From Acidobacteriota bacterium (GTDB lineage Bacteria; Acidobacteriota; UBA6911; RPQK01; JAPXNP01): a stretch of 32,554 nt of DNA. The notes under the pieces were generated by a model. The model searched no databases and had not been told where the DNA came from. It was given only the letters and a program-made list of their open reading frames with translations. Positions within the stretch are counted from its first letter, which is position 1; each line of letters starts with the position of its first letter. The position numbers were made by a program, and so were the translations under genes. The stretch covers positions 1-32,554 of the forward strand of contig JAUVSF010000005.1 in assembly GCA_030597245.1 (NCBI GenBank). Direction: 5' to 3'. This document shows, in pieces, positions 23,523 through 30,760 of the stretch.

Positions 23523-23963
23523 ATGATTATTGCCGATTTGGCGGAAACTGAAGGAAGGGGATATCCAGCCGGACGCCGCACTCAAAACTTGGTCGGAGGT
23601 CTTTCGCCAATCGTAGCGGAACACTTCTGTATGGGATATGTGACGCTGGAGCCTGCAGGGGGACAGGTTCCCTGGCATAACCAGGACCAGGAGGAAATTT
23701 ATTTTGTACTGGAAGGTGAGGGGGAGATGTGCCTTGGCGGAGAAAGAGCCCCGATCAGGGCCGGGCAGGCTGTCTATATTCCTCCCGGAGAGTTCCACCA
23801 GGTGACGAATACGGGAGATGCCCGAATGGTCATGGTTTATTGCTACTCCCCGGCTGGAGATGTCGCTCACTGGCGTCAGGAATTGGATGGGACGCTTCCA
23901 AGGGAGGGAATCGAGGTTCCATCCCTTCCTGAGGGCGCTCAACCTCAGTTTGGCAAGGTGTGA
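23523..23963 (+). CDS. Single-domain cupin protein with HxQ metal motif
   Basis: A 146-residue protein with one cupin barrel. Motif 1 is GGQVPWHNQDQEEIYFVLEG: H52 is present, the usual second His is replaced by Q54, and E58 follows. Motif 2 is IPPGEFHQVTNTGD with H92. Small cupins next to unsaturated-uronate enzymes can be KdgF-like, converting cyclic 4,5-unsaturated monouronates to their linear keto form; this would connect directly to the GH88 gene across the divergent promoter. That role is inferred from context only, and the changed metal ligand makes a binding or isomerase role just as possible. ATG 23523 follows GGAGA. No signal peptide is visible. Confidence 0.82.
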   Translation: MIIADLAETEGRGYPAGRRTQNLVGGLSPIVAEHFCMGYVTLEPAGGQVPWHNQDQEEIYFVLEGEGEMCLGGERAPIRAGQAVYIPPGEFHQVTNTGDARMVMVYCYSPAGDVAHWRQELDGTLPREGIEVPSLPEGAQPQFGKV

Positions 23964-24076
23964 ACGTCGCTTGTTTGTGCCTTCAAAGGGATGTGGGCGA
24001 GATCTGTGAGCGCCGGTTGTTACACGACAGATGGGAACCAGAAACCGTCATCTGAAACGATTCAGGGAGTTTCGCG

Positions 24077-25228
24077 ATGAATAGACAATCCGTCGGCATC
24101 ATCATGAACGGTGTGACTGGCCGCATGGGTACGAACCAGCATTTGATGCGGTCAATTCTCGAGATTATCAGGGAGGGTGGGATCACACTTAAAGACGGCA
24201 GCATTATTGTTCCCGATCCTCTCCTTGTGGGACGAAATCCTTCGAAACTCGAGGATTTGGCAGAAGCCACAGGACTGAAGAAGTGGACCACCAGTCTGGA
24301 TGCCGCCCTGAGTGACTCGAGTTGCTCAGTGTATTTCGATTCGCAAACGACGAGCTTACGCTTCGAAGCAGTGAGCAGAGCAATTGAATCCGGCAAACAC
24401 ATTTACTGCGAAAAGCCAACCGCCCTTACGCTCTCTGATGCCGTTTGTTTGTGCCGACTGGCAAATGAGGCGCCCGTGAAGCATGGTGTAGTGCAAGACA
24501 AGCTCTGGCTGCCCGGGATGATCAAGTTGAAGGGGCTCATCGATGAAGGGTTCTTTGGCAGGATTCTTTCAGTTCGAGGAGAGTTCGGATACTGGGTGTT
24601 TGAGGGGGATACCGTTCCCTGCCAGCGTCCCTCGTGGAACTACAGAAAAGAGGACGGCGGAGGCATCATCCAGGACATGCTTCCCCATTGGCGTTATCTT
24701 CTGGACAACCTGTTTGGAGACGTGAAAGCGTTGTCCTGTCTGGCTGCTACTCACGTGAACGAGCGATGGGATGAATTAGGCCGGAAGTACAGTTGCACCG
24801 CCGAGGATTCAGCATACGCTTCCTTCGACCTGGAGGATGGCGTGGTGGCGCACTTCAACTCTTCCTGGTGTGTTCGTGTCAGGCGGGATGATCTTCTGAC
24901 TCTCCAGGTGGATGGGACGGGGGGATCTGCAGTCGCGGGGCTGCGTGATTGTTTTGTGCAGCCTGGGGCAGCGACACCGAGGCCGGTTTGGAACCCTGAC
25001 ATAGAAAGTACGATAGACTACTTTGACGATTGGATGGTGGTTCCCGAACGCCAACCGTTTTGCAACGCTTTTAAAGTTCAGTGGGAGCTTTTCCTGAGAC
25101 ATGTGTTCGAAGATTCACCTTTCCCATGGGATCTTTTCGAGGGTGCGAAGGGGGTGCAGTTGGCGGAGAAGGCCGTGGAGTCATGGACTGATCGGCGGTG
25201 GGTTGACATTCCCGACCTGACTGTTTAG
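24077..25228 (+). CDS. Gfo/Idh/MocA-family NAD(P)-dependent oxidoreductase
   Basis: The N-terminal Rossmann domain starts with SVGIIMNGVTGRMG rather than the more usual GxGxxG, and the family's Lys motif is present as YCEKPTA (110-116). The C-terminal alpha/beta domain has EDGGGIIQDMLPHWRYLLDN, whose D200 and H204 correspond to the usual Asp/His active-site region. Family members oxidise sugars, inositols or sugar acids. The 383-residue length is normal. A substrate from the same sugar pathway as the isomerase and cupin genes is likely. ATG 24077 has GGGAG eight bases upstream; the spacer to the cupin is 113 bp. The Rossmann region carries an insertion (about 33-48) before PLLVGRNPSKL. Confidence 0.88.
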   Translation: MNRQSVGIIMNGVTGRMGTNQHLMRSILEIIREGGITLKDGSIIVPDPLLVGRNPSKLEDLAEATGLKKWTTSLDAALSDSSCSVYFDSQTTSLRFEAVSRAIESGKHIYCEKPTALTLSDAVCLCRLANEAPVKHGVVQDKLWLPGMIKLKGLIDEGFFGRILSVRGEFGYWVFEGDTVPCQRPSWNYRKEDGGGIIQDMLPHWRYLLDNLFGDVKALSCLAATHVNERWDELGRKYSCTAEDSAYASFDLEDGVVAHFNSSWCVRVRRDDLLTLQVDGTGGSAVAGLRDCFVQPGAATPRPVWNPDIESTIDYFDDWMVVPERQPFCNAFKVQWELFLRHVFEDSPFPWDLFEGAKGVQLAEKAVESWTDRRWVDIPDLTV

Positions 25229-25319
25229 ACCGGACTGGACTCATTCTCCTTGCGTTGCCTCTTGCTGGTCGTCGTATTCGAAATGGTATCCGAGAACTGC
25301 GGTCCCGCCGGTTGCCGTT

Positions 25320-25348
25320 TTGAGGAGAGTCACAAACTTTGGTAGAAT
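25320..25348 (+). promoter_or_regulatory. Candidate sigma-70 promoter for the phosphofructokinase gene
   Basis: TTGAGG (25320-25325) and TAGAAT (25343-25348) are separated by exactly 17 nt, matching four and five of the six consensus positions. The expected start point is about 20-25 nt before the ATG, leaving an AGGA ribosome site at 25367-25370. This is the best promoter-like sequence I found in the window. Confidence 0.55.
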
Positions 25349-25377
25349 TCGCTATTTTCTAATTTCAGGATATTTCT

Positions 25378-26541
25378 ATGGGCAAGAGAATTGGAATCTT
25401 GACAGGTGGCGGTGATGTGCCCGGCCTTAATCCGTGTGTTCGGGCAGTCGTTTACAGGGCTACGGACGATGGAGATGAGGTGATAGGAATCCGCCGAGGT
25501 TGGCGGGGACTCCTGAATTACGATCTCGACGATAAGGATTCACCGGAAAAGCACACCGTTAACCTCACGAAAGAGATGGTGCGGACTGTTGGAAGGACCG
25601 GTGGCACTTTTCTTCATACTTCTCGTACTAATCCGTCGAATGTCGACAAGGAACACGTCCCACTATTCCTTCGGAATACATCTGCAGCACAGGAGCATCG
25701 CCAGTCCGTCGATTTAACAGGTCACATTCTGAAGGTACTGGATCATCTGGGTATTGGGACTCTGATTCCGATTGGAGGTGACGATACGCTTAGTTATGCC
25801 CACCGCATGTATCAGGAGGGTGTCAAGGTTGTTGCAGTCCCGAAAACGATGGACAATGACGTTTACGGGACGGATTACTGCATTGGGTTCTCGACTGCTG
25901 TGACCCGAAGTGTTGAGTACATCACTCAGTTGAGGACATCGATTGGGTCGCACGAGAGGATAGGGATCGTTGAACTATTTGGGCGAAACTCCGGCGAAAC
26001 TTCCCTAATGGCTGCCTACCTGGCGGGAGTTGACAGGGCTATCATCAGTGAAGTCCCGTTCGATCCGGATAGATTGGCCAGGCTTTTGGCTGACGATCAG
26101 GAGCGGAGTCCCAGCAATTATGCGGTTCTGACCATTTCTGAAGGAGCTCGGATGATTGGAGGAGAGATCCTCGAATCGGGTCCTGCGGATGCTTACGGCC
26201 ACCGTAAGCTGGGCGGAATCGGAAACGTGACCGCTGCGGAAATCCGACGCCGGACTGGCCGGAATATCATCTATCAACAGCTCGGTTACTTGATGAGAAG
26301 CGGAGCCCCCGACTCGCTGGATCGGATGGTTTCGGCCAATTACGGAAGTCTTGCCATTGACCTGATCCAGAAGGGTGAGACGGGTCGCCTGGTGGTGCTT
26401 CGGGAGGGCCGTTATGGCCACGAAGACCTTGACATCCTCGCCGAAGGCGTCAAGCGTGTCGATGTCGACACATTTTACGATCTCGATCAGTATCGACCCA
26501 AAGTGACCGATGTTATGGGCAAGCCGATGTTTCTCTACTGA
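25378..26541 (+). CDS. Phosphofructokinase with pyrophosphate-type active site
   Basis: Phosphofructokinase phosphorylates fructose 6-phosphate in glycolysis. The protein shows the family motifs: [12 protein letters not shown] (7-18), [10 protein letters not shown] (132-141), PKTMDND (155-161, catalytic D159 and D161), and [19 protein letters not shown]. Two positions indicate the phosphoryl donor. The second Asp of GGDD and the Lys of PKT replace the Gly residues found in ATP-dependent enzymes, and this Asp/Lys pair is the established mark of pyrophosphate-dependent PFKs, which run reversibly. The 387-residue length fits the bacterial PPi or mixed-substrate groups rather than the 320-residue E. 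coli PfkA. The gene stands alone with its own promoter. Confidence 0.9.
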   Translation: MGKRIGILTGGGDVPGLNPCVRAVVYRATDDGDEVIGIRRGWRGLLNYDLDDKDSPEKHTVNLTKEMVRTVGRTGGTFLHTSRTNPSNVDKEHVPLFLRNTSAAQEHRQSVDLTGHILKVLDHLGIGTLIPIGGDDTLSYAHRMYQEGVKVVAVPKTMDNDVYGTDYCIGFSTAVTRSVEYITQLRTSIGSHERIGIVELFGRNSGETSLMAAYLAGVDRAIISEVPFDPDRLARLLADDQERSPSNYAVLTISEGARMIGGEILESGPADAYGHRKLGGIGNVTAAEIRRRTGRNIIYQQLGYLMRSGAPDSLDRMVSANYGSLAIDLIQKGETGRLVVLREGRYGHEDLDILAEGVKRVDVDTFYDLDQYRPKVTDVMGKPMFLY

Positions 26542-26730
26542 TCCGGAACCTGGGATTGCCAACCAGAGCACCGTCCTGCGCGTGCGCGTGCTCGTACTCG
26601 TAATCGACCGCCTTCCGAGAGTGTGGTTCTGAGGAACCGTACCTGCTTAGCGTCTCATCCTCGCCTGTGCCTGCACCCTCGACCTTTCCGTGAATTGATG
26701 TTGTCGGCAAGGCCGCTCTGCATCGACGGC

Positions 26731-26792
26731 GGAACTGCCAGCGTCCCGATTAGTCAGCAACCTGTCACAGCGGGCGGGACGCTTGCAGTTCC
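26731..26792. repeat. 18-bp inverted repeat, GGAACTGC(C/A)AGCGTCCCG
   Basis: The left arm GGAACTGCCAGCGTCCCG (26731-26748) and right arm CGGGACGCTTGCAGTTCC (26775-26792) are complementary at 17 of 18 positions, separated by 26 nt. This G+C-rich hairpin is unrelated in sequence to the 9-nt-phased palindromes. It resembles REP-like extragenic palindromes and could also stop transcription from either side of this convergent junction. Confidence 0.85.
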
Positions 26793-26910
26793 TTTGAGAC
26801 GCCAGTGGTCCTTCAGCAACCGGCTTGAAAGTAATGTGGGTTGAAAGGCCCGGGAAAAGAGTCATCGTGGTTGACCGGGAAAGGGAGGAGCGGAAGGCGA
26901 ACGACAAGAC

Positions 26911-26931
26911 ATTTACGATTTACGATTTACG
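26911..26931. repeat. Heptanucleotide array, ATTTACG x 3
   Basis: Three exact copies of ATTTACG follow one another, with a diverged fourth (AATGTTG) and a further isolated ATTTACG at 26947-26953. Confidence 0.8.
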
Positions 26932-27020
26932 AATGTTGAATTTCGATTTACGAGTGTCGAGCACGAGCACGAGCAGGATCACGAGCACGAAAAGAGGGGG
27001 GAAGGGGGCCGAGGGTTGGG

Positions 27021-29882
27021 TTAGAACGAGTACTTCAGGGCGATCTCGATTTCCCTTGCTCGAGCAGCACCAAAAATCTTGCCAAACAGGTCGGTTCCGA
27101 AACTCGAGTTTGGGCGGTCGAAATTGACGTTGTTAAAGGCGTTGAAAAACTCGAGCCGAAACTCCAGCAAATCTCCGTCTGAGAAGCGTGTCTGCTTAAT
27201 CACGCTGAGATCCCAAGCCTGGTAGCCCGGACTTGTCAAAATGTTCCGGCCCGAGTTTCCGAAGCTATAGGGGGCCGGCTCAGCAAAAGCACTTGTGTCG
27301 AACCATTGATCAATTGACCGAGCACTTGAAGGAAGGACACCGGAAGAGAGTCGGTCGGGACGGTCTCCGTAAACACCGTCGTTGTTTAAGTCGCCCGGGA
27401 GCGTAACAGAAAAGGCCCTCCCATCTCGAATCTCGGTAATCCCGGAGAGGCGCCAGCCGTCGATGGCCCAGTTAACCCAGGCAGAGGTGTCCTGGAAGGG
27501 GCCCAGAGACGTCAAAGGCAAGTCGACAATGTAGTTGAGGAAAAATCGGCGTTTTGGAACCCAGTTCGATGTCGCCTTTTCCGCTCTCAAGTTCCTTGGA
27601 TTTGATGGATCTCCCCAGATTTCATCGGAAAGGATGCTATTCCACTCAAATCCTGAGCGTAGTGATAAGCCGGCCGAGAGTCTCTTCTGAGCCGTGAAGT
27701 CCAAACTGTGTCCCGTAAAACTCCCGCCATCATTGACGATTGAGAATCGGCCGAAATTGGGGTTTGGTCGCCGTTCCTGGATTTGTCCTTCACCGGGCAA
27801 CGGCACGTTTCCCGGAATGACGCGTGTCGCACTCGAGCCTTTCCGACCTACATATGCCACCTCGAAGCTCCAGTTCCTGACGAACTCGTTGTTGACCGCC
27901 AGCCTCCAGTAGTGCCCGTACGCGTTGCTCAACCGGGGTTCCATCCCGCGCATCGTCATTTCGGCTGTGGCATCGCTTCCAAAAGGGTCTTCGATGTCGA
28001 TGGTCGGCTCAGTGTTTGACGATTCTGCACTCTCAACAAAGTAGAACGGGTAGTTTCGGGTGAGTGAACGGGTAAAGTACCATTGGCTCGGCGGATTGTA
28101 CCAGATGGAATAACTTGCCCTTACTACCAGTTGATTGGTCCCCATCGGGCTCAAGGACAGGCCAAGATGCGGAGACCAGTCATTCTTGTCTGGGAAAACC
28201 AAAGACCCCGGCACTGCACCATCGAACCCCAGCTCAGAGGCACGCTGCGAACCGGCGATAATGATTTCCCCATCGACCGGTGGCTCGAATAGCAGAGGAT
28301 AAAACCCCGAAACGTTGTCGGCGATCGAATGATAAGGGGGGATGAATCGATACGTCATCCCGTACGAGAAAGACAGGTTGGGTTTCGCTTTCCACTGGTC
28401 TCGGAATGAGAACTCCAACTGGTTTCGTCTCAGGTCTGCACGATCAGATCCAATCCCATGAGACGCGGAATCGGGTATCCCCAGCAGAAAGTCTGCAAAA
28501 CCGTCGCCTGTGAAGGTGCCGTTATAAGAAAACGCTCCTCTGTAACGTCCATCAGACCTGAAGTTATTCAGTTGACGTCCCGTGATTTCGAAGCTTGCTC
28601 GAAAGGTATGATTATTCTTAACGTAAGTAAGACTCGTATCTAGAGAGAGGCGGTTCCGGACTGAACTCTCTGGCGATGACCGGTCCCCAAACGATGTATA
28701 TCCGGTCAGGTTGAAGGCCGGATATCCCTCCTCGAGGGGATCGTTGATTCTGAGGCCCTCGATCCCGAGTGATTCCAGCAATCCCTCATTTCCGGCATTC
28801 CTTGAAAGACCATAGTCGCTGCTTCGGTCGAACTCGAGCTTCGCAAATGTAAGCAGTCGGTCGGATGCCGACCAGTTATAAGACAAGGAAGCCTCGTGGT
28901 CTCTCCCCACCGTGTCAGAGTTGAAAGTTGGAAAATTATGCACACGAACACGGTTGGCTCTGGTGTAGACATACTCAACGAAGAGCTTGGATCGAGGGTT
29001 CAGATCTATATCGGCCCTGGTACTGAAGTGATCATGGTTCCGTACCAGCGGATCATTGTTCACATAGTTACGATCTGGATCCTCTCTGTTCGGGTCGGGA
29101 ATGACATCCAGGAGTCGCAGAGCAACCGGACTGATGCGGTCTTTAGGGATTCTGTTGTCGGGAAAAGGGAGTCCGGTCAACGGGTCGATGATCGGGACCT
29201 CCAAAGCGCTGAAGTCGCCGCCTTTCATAGCTGGACTCGGAACATGGGATAGAAGAGTGGAGCCCTGGTTAATTCTCAATCCGTCATAGCTGCCGAACAA
29301 AAAGATCGCAGACGAAAGCTGCATTCCCAACGTGAAACCGAACTGGTTCCTTTTATATTCCGGCAGGGGCTCGCCAGGAGGATCGAAGTAGTTTGGCGCA
29401 TCGAAGTTGTCATTGCGGTGGAATTCATAAAGCGATCCGTAAAACCTGCCCTGCTTCCTGGCCGGAAAGGGATTAATGAGGTCGGATAGGTTCTGAGAGT
29501 TCAGGGTCGAGGTTTTAGTGACGCCAATTTCGTACTCGCGAATGGCGGCAAGCGATGAATCGCCTTCCTCTTCCGGTTTCAGGTTGAGTTCTCGAGTTTC
29601 TCCCTCCTCAACTAGAATCTTTGTTAAGAGGGTCTGACCACCCTTGTCCTGGCGATAAATTCGATAGTGCCCAGGGGGGAGCTGAACTGAGAATTGTCCG
29701 GCATCATCCGTCTTAACGGTAGTCTCTTCACCAGTCGAAGAATTGACGACCAGCAGCTCAGCATTCGGAGCAGCAGCCCCGGAGGTTTCCTGGACAGTTC
29801 CTTCCACAGTAGCCGTAGCGGCGAACACTCTTCCACCCAGAACGAGAAGAGTCAAAAACGCCAGCATCGACACCCGCTTCAT
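27021..29882 (-). CDS. Oar-like TonB-dependent outer-membrane receptor with reduced plug
   Basis: A 953-residue outer-membrane beta-barrel. Residues 1-21 are a signal peptide; residues 24-103 form a carboxypeptidase-regulatory/Cna-B-like beta-sandwich (VEGTVQETSGAAAPNAELLV ... REYEI). The barrel starts near 146 with GRFYGSLYEFHRNDNFDAPN and RNQFGFTLGMQLSS, the standard start in Acidobacteriota Oar-like receptors, and ends LKYSF with the C-terminal Phe of BAM substrates. In typical homologues roughly 100 residues of plug, with a NGRN-like loop, lie between the beta-sandwich and IEEF-like strand. Here the equivalent of that strand (IREYEI, 114-119) follows at once, so most of the plug seems missing. 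The ATG overlaps the stop of the preceding secreted-protein gene by 4 nt. The cargo is unknown; no TonB or inner-membrane importer is adjacent. Confidence 0.87.
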   Translation of the reverse strand: MKRVSMLAFLTLLVLGGRVFAATATVEGTVQETSGAAAPNAELLVVNSSTGEETTVKTDDAGQFSVQLPPGHYRIYRQDKGGQTLLTKILVEEGETRELNLKPEEEGDSSLAAIREYEIGVTKTSTLNSQNLSDLINPFPARKQGRFYGSLYEFHRNDNFDAPNYFDPPGEPLPEYKRNQFGFTLGMQLSSAIFLFGSYDGLRINQGSTLLSHVPSPAMKGGDFSALEVPIIDPLTGLPFPDNRIPKDRISPVALRLLDVIPDPNREDPDRNYVNNDPLVRNHDHFSTRADIDLNPRSKLFVEYVYTRANRVRVHNFPTFNSDTVGRDHEASLSYNWSASDRLLTFAKLEFDRSSDYGLSRNAGNEGLLESLGIEGLRINDPLEEGYPAFNLTGYTSFGDRSSPESSVRNRLSLDTSLTYVKNNHTFRASFEITGRQLNNFRSDGRYRGAFSYNGTFTGDGFADFLLGIPDSASHGIGSDRADLRRNQLEFSFRDQWKAKPNLSFSYGMTYRFIPPYHSIADNVSGFYPLLFEPPVDGEIIIAGSQRASELGFDGAVPGSLVFPDKNDWSPHLGLSLSPMGTNQLVVRASYSIWYNPPSQWYFTRSLTRNYPFYFVESAESSNTEPTIDIEDPFGSDATAEMTMRGMEPRLSNAYGHYWRLAVNNEFVRNWSFEVAYVGRKGSSATRVIPGNVPLPGEGQIQERRPNPNFGRFSIVNDGGSFTGHSLDFTAQKRLSAGLSLRSGFEWNSILSDEIWGDPSNPRNLRAEKATSNWVPKRRFFLNYIVDLPLTSLGPFQDTSAWVNWAIDGWRLSGITEIRDGRAFSVTLPGDLNNDGVYGDRPDRLSSGVLPSSARSIDQWFDTSAFAEPAPYSFGNSGRNILTSPGYQAWDLSVIKQTRFSDGDLLEFRLEFFNAFNNVNFDRPNSSFGTDLFGKIFGAARAREIEIALKYSF

Positions 29883-30571
29883 AATATAAGTTTACCCGAA
29901 ATGATCATGTTTTGGACCGGAAAAATCGCCCTCAAGACAGGCTCGTTTCCCGGTGTGTCAAATTCAAACACAATTGTCTCGTCATCAGTTGTGACGACAG
30001 GAACGCCTTCGAGGTTTCTCGGAAAAACGAATTTTGCCCCCACGCTGGCCTCCCTCGGCGGGTAATAGGCATCAAGTTGAATTCTCGGGAAACTCTCTGT
30101 CGAGAGGTAAGCCCGGTTCTTCAGGGTTTCCAGGGACTGTCTTTCAAGAAACCGATCGAAGCCCGATTCCCGGTTATGGTCATTGGAGCGAAAACTGACA
30201 GCCACAATGATCCACTTGGAGACATCGAGATCGACGATCTCTGCTATCTGGTGATCAACTCGTTGCTTCTCCTCATCGGGTAACTGATCGTAGCCGAGGT
30301 TGATCAGCTGGACTCGAGCGTATGCTTTGCGAACGGGTTCGGCGGAAAGGAGCCTCACAAAGTAGGTACTATAGATCTCCTTTTCACCCTGTATGCCACT
30401 GCCAACCCCCCCCACAACCCGCGTGAAGGTTTCCTGACGCACCCAAGCCGATTTGGTCAAGATTTCGACAGCTTCCGGAAGACTCCAGCTCCGGAATGCG
30501 TCTTCTGCTCGGGACGGGCTCGAGACCACCGGGACGAAGCTGAGAATTAAGAAGATGATTGAGACTCGCAT
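29879..30571 (-). CDS. Secreted protein of unknown function, coupled to the receptor gene
   Basis: The 230-residue protein has a clear signal peptide (1-22, ending SPSRA-ED) and no membrane segment afterwards. The start of the mature part, FRSWSLPEAVEILTKSAWVR, and the end, VLRAIFPVQNMIISGKLIL, resemble a group of exported hypothetical proteins common in Acidobacteriota; no enzymatic motif is visible. A pair of arginine/acid-rich helices (about 80-112) is followed by a beta-rich half. The ATG overlap (ATGA) with the downstream Oar-like receptor shows the two are made together, suggesting a partner role at the outer membrane. ATG 30571 is preceded by GGAA. The promoter should lie in the 189-bp spacer shared with the divergent TPR gene. 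Confidence 0.68.
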   Translation of the reverse strand: MRVSIIFLILSFVPVVSSPSRAEDAFRSWSLPEAVEILTKSAWVRQETFTRVVGGVGSGIQGEKEIYSTYFVRLLSAEPVRKAYARVQLINLGYDQLPDEEKQRVDHQIAEIVDLDVSKWIIVAVSFRSNDHNRESGFDRFLERQSLETLKNRAYLSTESFPRIQLDAYYPPREASVGAKFVFPRNLEGVPVVTTDDETIVFEFDTPGNEPVLRAIFPVQNMIISGKLIL

Positions 30572-30760
30572 GCGTTCCGGGTCACCGACACCAAAGACGA
30601 ACAGGGACAGCTTAAGTATGCTGCCCGAAGGCCTCTCAGTTCAAGTTGCGACACAACCTCCTAACCCCTTCGTGACATAATAGCGGGGGTCGTTATCGGT
30701 GTATCGTTCCAAGGTAAAATTCAGCAACGCTGACACCAACCCAATTTAGAAGAATATGCG

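Larger units (their letters stand above)
26542..27020. other. Gene-free convergent spacer with inverted repeat and short arrays
   Basis: No credible gene lies between the phosphofructokinase (plus) and receptor (minus) genes. The spacer contains CGTGCT/CGTACT-like hexad-heptad runs (about 26579-26605), a strong inverted repeat (26731-26792), ATTTACG three times in register (26911-26931) followed by a degenerate fourth, and GAGCAC-based repeats (about 26959-26990). The rest shows nothing I recognise. Confidence 0.78.
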
